This document shows positions 1 to 5,123 of a stretch of DNA of 5,123 bases, in pieces (within the stretch, counting starts at the first letter, position 1; each line of letters begins with the position of its first letter). The translations under genes and the position numbers were made by a program. The notes under the pieces are model-generated. The model had not been told where the DNA came from, ran no database searches, and saw nothing but the letters and a program-made list of their open reading frames with translations. Origin of the DNA: Alphaproteobacteria bacterium (GTDB lineage: Bacteria > Pseudomonadota > Alphaproteobacteria > SMXP01); assembly GCA_028280675.1 (NCBI GenBank), contig JANQLI010000002.1:1-5123 (forward strand), in the 5' to 3' direction.

Positions 1-403
1 CAACGCCAACAGTGAGGATGCCTTGATCACGCGCCGCTTGCGCAATAATCGGCGCGGCGCCGGTGCCCGTGCCGCCGCCCATGCCCGCGGTGATAAACAC
101 CATATGGCTGCCAGACAGGTGATCGATAATTTCAGTTAACGATTCTTCCGCCGCCGCACGTCCAATTTCCGGACGAGAGCCTGCGCCCAAACCTTCTGTG
201 ATCGATGCGCCCATTTGAATGCGCCGCTCACAAGACGATCCTGCAAGGGCTTGCGCATCTGTGTTTGCTACAACGAATTCAACACCTTCGAGATTCGCTG
301 AAATCATATTGCCAACGGCATTACCGCCAGCACCGCCAACACCGAAAACTGTAATTCTTGGCCTCAGTTCCGAGATGTCGGGGACTCCGAGTTTCATTGT
401 CAT
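1..403 (-). CDS. ftsZ: Cell division protein FtsZ, N-terminal part (cut by window edge)
   Basis: FtsZ is the tubulin-like GTPase that polymerises at midcell into the Z-ring and recruits the divisome. The window holds its first 134 residues; the rest of the GTPase core and the C-terminal tail lie beyond position 1. Visible motifs are the glycine-rich nucleotide loop FGVGGAGGNAV (about 20-30), FVVANTDAQAL (about 43-53), GLGAGSRPEIGRAAAEE (about 71-87) and the tubulin/FtsZ signature GMGGGTGTGAAP (about 107-118) that contacts the GTP phosphates. Two in-frame ATGs exist, at 403 and 397. I chose 403 because GGAGG lies 5 nt before it, against 11 nt for the second; this gives MTMKLGVPDISEL, close to the usual alphaproteobacterial N-terminus. 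One small departure is Gly31 in NAVGNMI, where the family often has Asn. The gene follows ftsA after 91 bp. Identification is essentially certain. Confidence 0.98.
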   Translation of the reverse strand, partial: MTMKLGVPDISELRPRITVFGVGGAGGNAVGNMISANLEGVEFVVANTDAQALAGSSCERRIQMGASITEGLGAGSRPEIGRAAAEESLTEIIDHLSGSHMVFITAGMGGGTGTGAAPIIAQAARDQGILTVGV

Positions 404-408
404 AATTG

Positions 409-413
409 CCTCC
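409..413 (-). promoter_or_regulatory. Ribosome binding site of ftsZ
   Basis: On the minus strand a perfect GGAGG is followed by CAATT and then ATG at 403, a 5-nt spacer. It decides between the two in-frame ATGs of ftsZ in favour of the upstream one. A core this strong fits the high FtsZ dosage usually needed relative to FtsA. Confidence 0.85.
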
Positions 414-428
414 GTCCGCACCTAATAC

Positions 429-471
429 TTAACAATGGGAATCAATCCACACCATACCCAAATATTGTTAA
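429..471. repeat. 8-bp inverted repeat upstream of ftsZ
   Basis: TTAACAAT at 429-436 and its exact reverse complement ATTGTTAA at 464-471 are separated by 27 bp, 35 bp centre to centre. Each arm carries a TTAA(C) core resembling the half-site read by the CtrA response regulator, but the canonical TTAA-N7-TTAA spacing is absent. The long AT-rich-armed loop makes an RNA hairpin unlikely; a pair of protein binding sites is the better reading. No bound protein can be named from the sequence alone. Confidence 0.5.
439..443. promoter_or_regulatory. GANTC site (GAATC), possible CcrM methylation site
   Basis: GAATC lies between the arms of the inverted repeat, 36 nt upstream of the ftsZ start. GANTC is the target of the cell-cycle adenine methyltransferase CcrM in Alphaproteobacteria, and in Caulobacter methylated GANTC near the ftsZ promoter supports transcription through GcrA. 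A further site, GACTC, sits at 383-387 in the first codons of ftsZ. The motif is seen directly; the function is inferred by analogy, and single GANTC sites also occur by chance. Confidence 0.45.
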
Positions 472-494
472 CTGCTTCGCGGCTTTTACACCAC

Positions 495-1808
495 TTAAAA
501 ATTCATTTTCAGCCAACGACTTAACTTTAAAACGCGTCCTTTTTTGCGATGGCTTGTTGATTGCGACTCAAGATCCGTGATCACCGCTTCGGCAGGTCCA
601 TTCGATGCATAACGCAACAGTCCCGCACATGTTGCAAAAGCAGGCCCGCCAGCCACATCCGGGTTTCCTGTCAAACGAAACGGCCGCGCAAGACGCACAT
701 TCTTTGCAAACATACGCGCCGCAAGTTCACGCGCGCCGGTCATTTGACTGGCGCCGCCCGTCAGGACAATGCGTTTGCCGATGGCGTCTTCCAGACCGCT
801 TGCTTGAAAACGATCGCGCACAATTTCAAACGTTTCTTCCAGACGCGGTTGAATGATGCCGGTTAACATGGCACGCGCTATACGATTCGGGGTGCCGTTG
901 TCATCTTCTTCACCCACTTGGGGCACATCAATCATCTCGCGATCATCTGTTGAACTGGCCAACGCGCTGCCATAAAGCGTTTTCATGCGCTCGGCATTCG
1001 CAATCGGCGTCGATAACCCACGGGCAATGTCATTGGTAATATGCGCGCCGCCAACCGGCACCACATCCGTGTGCAAACAATTGCCATCGGCAAAAATACT
1101 GAACGATGTTGTGCCGCCGCCCATGTCAATGCACATGGCGCCCATTTGCATTTCATCATCGACAAGACAGGCAAGGCCGCTTGCATATGGCGAGACAACC
1201 AAACCCGCCATTTCAAGGTGACAGCGTTCGACACAGACTGTGAGATTACGAATTTGCGCCGTCGAAGCGCTGACCATGTGAATGCGTGCGGTCAGCCGGT
1301 CCCCGAACATGCCGCGCGGATCATGAATGCCGCGGTTCCCATCAATGGCGTAACCGGTTGGGATGGCGTGCACCACCGTTTGATCTTCTGGTTGATATTG
1401 ACGCCGCCCATAACGCAGCACATCGCGCAAGGCTTCATCATCGACCGACTTGCCTTTAATAGACGCGCCGACCGAAATAATCCGGCTTTGCAGATGTCCG
1501 GCGGAGAGGTTCACGACCACTTGACTGATTGTCGTTCCAGCCATTTTTTCCGCCGTCTCCACAGCCGATCGAATGGCGTCTTCCGTGGCGTCCAAATCAA
1601 TCACCACGCCCTTGCGAACGCCGTGGCTCACCTGGTGCCCAAAACCGGCAACACGCAAGGGCACAGATGCCGTCACGTGTTCGCCATCAGGCTTTGCGAT
1701 AAAACAGCACACTTTGGTGGTTCCGACATCCAATGCCGCCACAATGCCTTGGCGGGTGTTTGGACGCGCCCGTTCTTTCAATACACCTTTTTTATCCAGC
1801 GTCAGCAT
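495..1808 (-). CDS. ftsA: Cell division protein FtsA
   Basis: FtsA is the actin-like ATPase that anchors FtsZ filaments to the inner membrane and recruits later divisome proteins. The 437-residue product has the family layout: phosphate-1 motif ALDVGTTK (25-32), the SHS2-type 1C domain at about 105-185, phosphate-2 motif CIDMGGGTTSFSIF (226-239), PVGGAHITNDIARGL (251-265), and the adenosine motif VLTGGASQMTGA (348-359). The acidic stretch MIDVPQVGEEDDNG (292-305) is typical of alphaproteobacterial FtsA. The C-terminus, RVLKLSRWLKMNF (425-437), is the expected amphipathic membrane-targeting helix, so the protein is complete. The length fits alphaproteobacterial family members. The ATG shares its A with the TAA stop of ftsQ (TAATG). 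The nearest Shine-Dalgarno-like AGGA (1820-1823) is 11 nt away, so translation probably depends on reinitiation after ftsQ. Identification is certain. Confidence 0.98.
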   Translation of the reverse strand: MLTLDKKGVLKERARPNTRQGIVAALDVGTTKVCCFIAKPDGEHVTASVPLRVAGFGHQVSHGVRKGVVIDLDATEDAIRSAVETAEKMAGTTISQVVVNLSAGHLQSRIISVGASIKGKSVDDEALRDVLRYGRRQYQPEDQTVVHAIPTGYAIDGNRGIHDPRGMFGDRLTARIHMVSASTAQIRNLTVCVERCHLEMAGLVVSPYASGLACLVDDEMQMGAMCIDMGGGTTSFSIFADGNCLHTDVVPVGGAHITNDIARGLSTPIANAERMKTLYGSALASSTDDREMIDVPQVGEEDDNGTPNRIARAMLTGIIQPRLEETFEIVRDRFQASGLEDAIGKRIVLTGGASQMTGARELAARMFAKNVRLARPFRLTGNPDVAGGPAFATCAGLLRYASNGPAEAVITDLESQSTSHRKKGRVLKLSRWLKMNF

Positions 1809-2755
1809 TATGTATCGAGTCCTGGCCCATTAAATTGCAGCACTTTGTCCGAGTTCAAACGCACATACAGACGGTCATGATCGCGCAAATCAATGATAGA
1901 GATGTCGCGCGCAAACAAACGATGCTCTTCCTCCAAGACCAGCAAGCGTTTGAGCGCGCGCTCTTCATTGGTATCCGGCAATTGCACATCGACACCGCTA
2001 TCGAGGCGCAAATTCCAGCGCCGCTCGCCAATGCGGACCGCCGCCCGCACGCGGGCGCGGATCAACGGATATTGCGCAAGAAGTTCCGTCAGCTCCGCCG
2101 CTTTATAGTTTGCGCCTTTGCCCACCACATGCGGCAGATTGCCAAACTGCGCGATGTGATTATCGGAGATCACATGGCCTTGACGATCAATCAGTTGCAA
2201 TTTGCCATTGAGTTGCCAAATCGCCGCCGGGCGGCTTTCAACCAACACAAGATGAAGGGCATTCGGCCACAGGCGCAGCACGCTGGCTTCACTGACCCAT
2301 TCCAATGTTTGCAAGCGGTCCCGCGCAGCATTGACATCGAAATGCAAGAGGGATTGCCCCCGCTCCGCATTCAACGCCGCGTTCAGCGCAGTCTTGTCCG
2401 TATAGCCGCGGCCTTCGACCGTCACATGCTGGATGGAGAATTTGCTTTCCGCAAACAGATCCATACTGAAGCGGTTGATCTCTTCACGCATTTGCCCAAA
2501 GACGCCCGACGCCCAGAGCACCGCAAGGATCAAACAGACAAAGGCGAGACTCATCACCACCGCATAGGGCGCAAGGTTTTGCCGCAAGATTTTGAAGCTG
2601 CGTTTGCGCCCTTGCAGCCACTTGCCGAAGCTTTGTTTTTTGCGCGCGCTGCGTTTGGCCGCAGGTCTCTTTGGCGTTTTCTTCGCGGTCTTTCTTTTGG
2701 CCTTGCGTTTCGGCGTCGCGCCAAAGAGAGAAGAGAGTGAGATCAACGGCCGCAT
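1808..2755 (-). CDS. ftsQ: Cell division protein FtsQ
   Basis: FtsQ is a bitopic inner-membrane protein that links early cytoplasmic and late periplasmic parts of the divisome, normally through the FtsQLB complex. The 315 residues divide into a strongly basic cytoplasmic tail (about 13-58; residues 16-40 hold 15 Lys/Arg), one transmembrane helix (about 63-83, core VVMSLAFVCLILAVLW), a POTRA domain (about 107-175, from FSIQHVTVEGRGYTD to the conserved LRLWPNALHLVLVESRPAAIW), and the FtsQ-type beta domain (about 178-300, with QLIDRQGHVI and IDLRDHDRLYVRL). The ATG at 2755 is supported by GGAGG 7 nt upstream. The start overlaps the end of ddl by 13 nt, and the stop overlaps the ftsA start by one base, so expression is probably coupled on both sides. 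FtsQ diverges quickly in sequence, but topology plus position between ddl and ftsA make the call firm. Confidence 0.96.
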   Translation of the reverse strand: MRPLISLSSLFGATPKRKAKRKTAKKTPKRPAAKRSARKKQSFGKWLQGRKRSFKILRQNLAPYAVVMSLAFVCLILAVLWASGVFGQMREEINRFSMDLFAESKFSIQHVTVEGRGYTDKTALNAALNAERGQSLLHFDVNAARDRLQTLEWVSEASVLRLWPNALHLVLVESRPAAIWQLNGKLQLIDRQGHVISDNHIAQFGNLPHVVGKGANYKAAELTELLAQYPLIRARVRAAVRIGERRWNLRLDSGVDVQLPDTNEERALKRLLVLEEEHRLFARDISIIDLRDHDRLYVRLNSDKVLQFNGPGLDT

Positions 2756-3669
2756 GATGTATCCTCCACCATCCAGCGCACAAGGTCGCCAAAGGAAATA
2801 CCGACCGATTGCGCTTGTTCAGGAGACAACGACGTCGGCGTCATGCCTGGCTGTGTGTTGGTTTCAAGAACCACCAAACGTCCAGACTCACCTTTGGTAT
2901 CGTCCCACAGAAAATCGGTGCGGCTGACACCACGGCACCCGAGGGCGTTGTGGGCCTTGAGCGCTAATTCGAGACACTCGTTATATATAGAAGACGGAAT
3001 GTCCGCAGGCACAACATGGGAAGACCCGCCTTCGGCATACTTGGCTTCATAATCGTACCAACCGGTGTGTGAGATGATTTCCGTCACCGCGAGCGCCTTA
3101 TCGCCCATCACCGACACCGTGAGTTCGCGACCCGGCACATAATCTTCGATCATGACCATATCGTCTGACGCACCGGCTTCCAAAATCGCGTCCGGCGATT
3201 TGTTGGTGTTTTCTTCGAAGATGAACACCCCGACGCTGGAGCCTTCCGCCACCGGCTTGATCACATAAGGCAGCGGCATGTGATGGCCACGCGCGGCTTC
3301 GGCGCGGGTCATGACTTTGCTTTCAGCCACAGGCAATCCCGCATCACGGAAGATCGCTTTGGCGCGGCCTTTATCCATCGCCAAGGCGGACGCTAAAACG
3401 CCCGAATGCGTATAGGGAATGTCAAGCACTTCGAGAATGCCTTGAATGGTGCCGTCTTCGCCCCAAGGGCCATGCAACGCATTGAACACGACATCGGGTT
3501 TCACCTCAGCGAGCGTGGCGGCAATGCTGCGGTCGGCATCAATCTCTGTGACTTTGTAACCTTCGCTGCGCAAGGCGTCAGCACATGCGCCGCCGGACAC
3601 AAGCGACACGTCACGCTCTGCTGACCATCCGCCTTTCAAAACAGCTACATGTTGACCGGAATTACTCAT
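2743..3669 (-). CDS. ddl: D-alanine--D-alanine ligase
   Basis: Ddl is the cytoplasmic ATP-grasp ligase that joins two D-alanines into the dipeptide added by MurF to the peptidoglycan stem. The 308-residue product has the usual length and all landmarks: GGWSAERDVSLVSG (13-26) with the substrate-binding Glu18, the family signature HGPWGEDGTIQG (66-77), VIKPVAEGSSVGV (136-148) forming the ATP-grasp lysine and serine loop, WYDYEAKY (204-211) with the active-site Tyr, RTDFL (250-254) with metal ligand Asp252, and LETNTQPGMTPTS (268-280) with metal ligands Glu269 and Asn271. The Tyr in YDYEAKY agrees with a true D-Ala-D-Ala rather than D-Ala-D-lactate ligase (inference from the family). The ATG at 3669 overlaps the murB end by 8 nt; a GGGG at 3674-3677 may act as a weak ribosome binding site. 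Nothing suggests truncation. Confidence 0.98.
   Translation of the reverse strand: MSNSGQHVAVLKGGWSAERDVSLVSGGACADALRSEGYKVTEIDADRSIAATLAEVKPDVVFNALHGPWGEDGTIQGILEVLDIPYTHSGVLASALAMDKGRAKAIFRDAGLPVAESKVMTRAEAARGHHMPLPYVIKPVAEGSSVGVFIFEENTNKSPDAILEAGASDDMVMIEDYVPGRELTVSVMGDKALAVTEIISHTGWYDYEAKYAEGGSSHVVPADIPSSIYNECLELALKAHNALGCRGVSRTDFLWDDTKGESGRLVVLETNTQPGMTPTSLSPEQAQSVGISFGDLVRWMVEDTSCGR
2763..2767 (-). promoter_or_regulatory. Ribosome binding site of ftsQ, inside ddl
   Basis: On the minus strand GGAGG is followed by ATACATC and then the ftsQ ATG, a 7-nt spacer. It lies within the last codons of ddl (the WMVEDT region). This strong site fixes the ftsQ start despite the 13-nt overlap and suggests that ftsQ can recruit ribosomes independently of ddl. 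Confidence 0.8.
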
Positions 3670-4621
3670 TGCGCCCCATATCCCCGGTTAGCGATCGACC
3701 GATTCGCCGAATCTCCCATTCAAGCGTGATTCCCGTGTTTTTTTCAACCTCCAATCGTACGGCCTCGCCAAGTTTTTCAAGATCTTCTGCGGTTGCCATC
3801 CCTAAGTTGATTAAAAAGTTGCAATGCTGTTCGGACACTTGCGCATCCCCAATACGCAAGCCCCGGCAGCCCGCCGCATCAATCAATTGCCATGCTTTGC
3901 GCCCGCCCGATTGCTCCGGGTCCGGATTCTTAAATGTCGATCCGCCAGTGCGGCTGCGCACCGGCTGACTGGCTTCGCGCGCATCGGTGATGTCATCCAT
4001 GCGTTCACGGATGATGTCTTCCGTTCCCGCTTCGCCCTGTAACACAGCATCGACAAAAATAAAATCTTTTGGAGCTGAGGAATGACGATAAGAAAAGCCC
4101 ATATCATCATGTTTTAGAATCACTTTTTCCCCTGTGCGTGTCACTGCCGTTGCTGCGATCAGCACGTCTGTGAGCTCGCGCCCATAGGCCCCCGCATTCA
4201 TCCGCAGCGCCCCGCCGACCGTGCCGGGAATACCGCGCATAAATTCAAGACCGGTGATCGACGCCTTCATGGCTTTCTTGGCCACCGCCACATCAAGAGC
4301 CGCAGCCCCCGCACGCAGGCGATGCGGACCTTCCGGCTCCACCTTCGCGAAACCAGCGCCCAGGCGAATAACCACACCGTCCAATCCACCATCACGGATC
4401 AACACGTTTGAGCCGACGCCCAACACCGTCACCGGAATATCTTCAGGTAAAGCTTTAAGAAAGCTGCAGAGATCATCGGTATCTTTGGGCGAAAACAAAA
4501 TATCGGCTGGGCCGCCGACACGGAACCATGTGTAGTCACTGAGCGGCGCATCGGCGCGCAGCTTGCCGCGCACAGCGGGGAGCTGGTCCAGGAGCGATGC
4601 ATGTGTGGCCGCCGCATTCAT
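3662..4621 (-). CDS. murB: UDP-N-acetylenolpyruvoylglucosamine reductase MurB
   Basis: MurB is the FAD- and NADPH-dependent cytoplasmic enzyme that reduces UDP-GlcNAc-enolpyruvate to UDP-MurNAc. The 319 residues begin with the FAD-binding domain: TWFRVGGPAD (31-40), VLGVGSNVLIRDGG (66-79) and LEFMRGIPGTVGGALRMNAGAYG (125-147, quoted as landmarks LEFMRGIPG and RMNAGAYG). SYRHS (177-181) holds the conserved substrate Tyr-Arg pair. The C-terminal domain has GGSTFKNP (226-233), whose Ser228 matches the catalytic proton donor, QVSEQHCNFLIN (261-272), and LEWEIRRIG (300-308) with the conserved active-site glutamate. The compact length and motif wording suggest the type II subclass lacking the extra Tyr loop of the E. 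coli enzyme (inference). The ATG at 4621 lies 8 nt after murC, with AAAGGAAG at the murC end but a rather long spacer of about 12 nt. The stop lies inside the ddl start region. Confidence 0.98.
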   Translation of the reverse strand: MNAAATHASLLDQLPAVRGKLRADAPLSDYTWFRVGGPADILFSPKDTDDLCSFLKALPEDIPVTVLGVGSNVLIRDGGLDGVVIRLGAGFAKVEPEGPHRLRAGAAALDVAVAKKAMKASITGLEFMRGIPGTVGGALRMNAGAYGRELTDVLIAATAVTRTGEKVILKHDDMGFSYRHSSAPKDFIFVDAVLQGEAGTEDIIRERMDDITDAREASQPVRSRTGGSTFKNPDPEQSGGRKAWQLIDAAGCRGLRIGDAQVSEQHCNFLINLGMATAEDLEKLGEAVRLEVEKNTGITLEWEIRRIGRSLTGDMGRNE

Positions 4622-4629
4622 GATTGCTG

Positions 4630-5123
4630 TTAGCTTCCTTTCACCAAATCATCCGGCAACGCATTCGCCCAGGCGGTGATATTGCCCGCACCAAGGCAGA
4701 CGACGTAATCACCGTTTGCCGCATTTTCCCGCACGAGGTCCGGCAAGGCTTCCGGCCTCTCAAGCGCAACAACATGGCGATGGCCGTGATTGCGAATGCC
4801 TTCCACCAAAGCATCGCGGTTCACCCCATCAATCGGCTGCTCGCCCGCTTCATAGACATCGGCCACGATCACCGTATCGGCGTCATTGAAGCAGGTGCAA
4901 AAGTCATCGAACAATTCATGCAGGCGCGTGTAGCGATGCGGCTGCACGACGGCGATAATTTTGTCCTCCGTCGCTTCACGTGCGGCTTTTAAAACCGCGG
5001 CAATTTCGGTGGGATGATGACCGTAATCATCAATGATGGTGACGCCTTCCCAGGCGCCGGTTTTGGTGAAGCGCCGCTTCACCCCGCCAAAAGACGCCGT
5101 GGCGTTGCGGATCGTCTCAGCGC
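4630..5123 (-). CDS. murC: UDP-N-acetylmuramate--L-alanine ligase MurC, C-terminal part (cut by window edge)
   Basis: MurC is the cytoplasmic ATP-dependent ligase that adds L-Ala to UDP-MurNAc, the first stem-peptide step. The frame stays open to the right edge and gives the last 163 residues, about a third of a usual MurC. The partial protein starts inside the family segment AETIRNATASFGGVKRRFT. It then shows IDDYGHHPTEI (about 30-40), the hallmark of the Mur ligase C-terminal domain in MurC, VVQPHRYTRL (about 58-67) and VVCLGAGNITAWANALP (about 140-156). The GTG at 5082 is an internal Val codon (GGVKRRF), not a start. The TAA stop at 4630-4632 leaves 8 nt before murB. The last codons also carry AAAGGAAG, the only candidate ribosome binding site for murB. 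ATP-binding and central domains are outside the window. Identification is certain. Confidence 0.97.
   Translation of the reverse strand, partial: AETIRNATASFGGVKRRFTKTGAWEGVTIIDDYGHHPTEIAAVLKAAREATEDKIIAVVQPHRYTRLHELFDDFCTCFNDADTVIVADVYEAGEQPIDGVNRDALVEGIRNHGHRHVVALERPEALPDLVRENAANGDYVVCLGAGNITAWANALPDDLVKGS

Larger units (their letters stand above)
404..494 (-). promoter_or_regulatory. ftsA-ftsZ intergenic region, probable ftsZ control region
   Basis: This 91-bp gap is the only sizeable non-coding stretch in the window and is visibly more AT-rich than the flanking genes. It contains the ftsZ ribosome binding site, an 8-bp inverted repeat and one GANTC site. In related bacteria such as Caulobacter, ftsZ has its own cell-cycle-controlled promoter here, so a dedicated ftsZ promoter is a reasonable inference. 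I could not place a convincing -35/-10 pair: TTG- and TATTAG-like hexamers are present but badly spaced. No hairpin followed by a T-run is visible, so read-through from ftsA is also likely. Confidence 0.6.

Noticed and set aside
290..308. Acidic FtsA segment (residues 292-305, encoded near 894-935) as a novel insertion; the coordinates listed here are residue numbers
   Set aside because: The MIDVPQVGEEDD-type stretch is common in alphaproteobacterial FtsA, so it is not a new insertion.
429..471. Rho-independent terminator between ftsA and ftsZ
   Set aside because: The arms are AT-rich with a 27-nt loop and no following T-run, so a terminator hairpin is not supported.
404..540. Canonical CtrA box (TTAA-N7-TTAA)
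   Set aside because: TTAA occurs at 429, 468, 495, 521 and 527, but no two are 11 bp apart; only half-sites can be claimed.
1041..1880. Plus-strand open frame of 279 codons antisense to ftsA
   Set aside because: Low-plausibility composition with no recognisable domain, and it lies wholly opposite well-conserved coding sequence.
1733..2740. Plus-strand open frame of 335 codons opposite ftsQ and the start of ftsA
   Set aside because: It mirrors ftsQ and ftsA, which have clear family motifs. Its product is full of Arg, His and Gln with no recognisable domain, and it has no convincing ribosome binding site or neighbours on that strand. It is a shadow of codon bias.
4624..4992. Plus-strand open frame of 122 codons antisense to murC
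   Set aside because: It is the complement of the conserved MurC C-terminal domain; no family or start signal supports it.
5080..5082. GTG as a possible start of a short separate murC-like gene
   Set aside because: The frame continues upstream to the window edge with MurC-like sequence (AETIRNATASFGGVKRRFT), so the GTG is an internal valine.

Overview
The window holds one uninterrupted stretch of a division and cell wall (dcw) cluster, with every gene on the minus strand. In the direction of transcription (high to low coordinates) the order is murC (3' part), murB, ddl, ftsQ, ftsA, ftsZ (5' part). This order, a single ddl directly between murB and ftsQ, and the wording of the proteins (SAERDVSL and HGPWGEDGTIQG in Ddl, DVPQVGEEDD in FtsA, KLGVPDISELRPRITVFG in FtsZ) point to an alphaproteobacterium. 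Base composition is moderate for that class by eye. I cannot name a genus. I see no mobile element, tRNA, rRNA, CRISPR array or foreign gene.

Layout: positions 4630-5123 carry the C-terminal domain of MurC. After 8 nt comes murB (3662-4621), which overlaps ddl (2743-3669) by 8 nt. ddl overlaps ftsQ (1808-2755) by 13 nt, and ftsQ shares one base with ftsA (495-1808) in a TAATG junction. The only real gap is the 91 bp between ftsA and ftsZ (404-494). It holds a strong ribosome binding site for ftsZ, an 8-bp inverted repeat (TTAACAAT / ATTGTTAA) and a GANTC site inside the repeat. ftsZ (1-403) runs off the left edge.

Together the genes cover two linked jobs. MurC, MurB and Ddl make cytoplasmic peptidoglycan precursors: L-Ala ligation to UDP-MurNAc, reduction of UDP-GlcNAc-enolpyruvate to UDP-MurNAc, and D-Ala-D-Ala synthesis. 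FtsQ, FtsA and FtsZ build the divisome: FtsZ polymerises, FtsA tethers it to the membrane and FtsQ scaffolds the periplasmic complex. Tight packing from murC to ftsA suggests one transcript with translational coupling, while ftsZ probably has extra control of its own.

This is essentially a canonical region and I found no undescribed system. The points most worth a second look are regulatory: the repeat plus GANTC site before ftsZ, and a palindromic pair of GANTC sites plus a third just upstream of ddl, inside the 3' end of murB.
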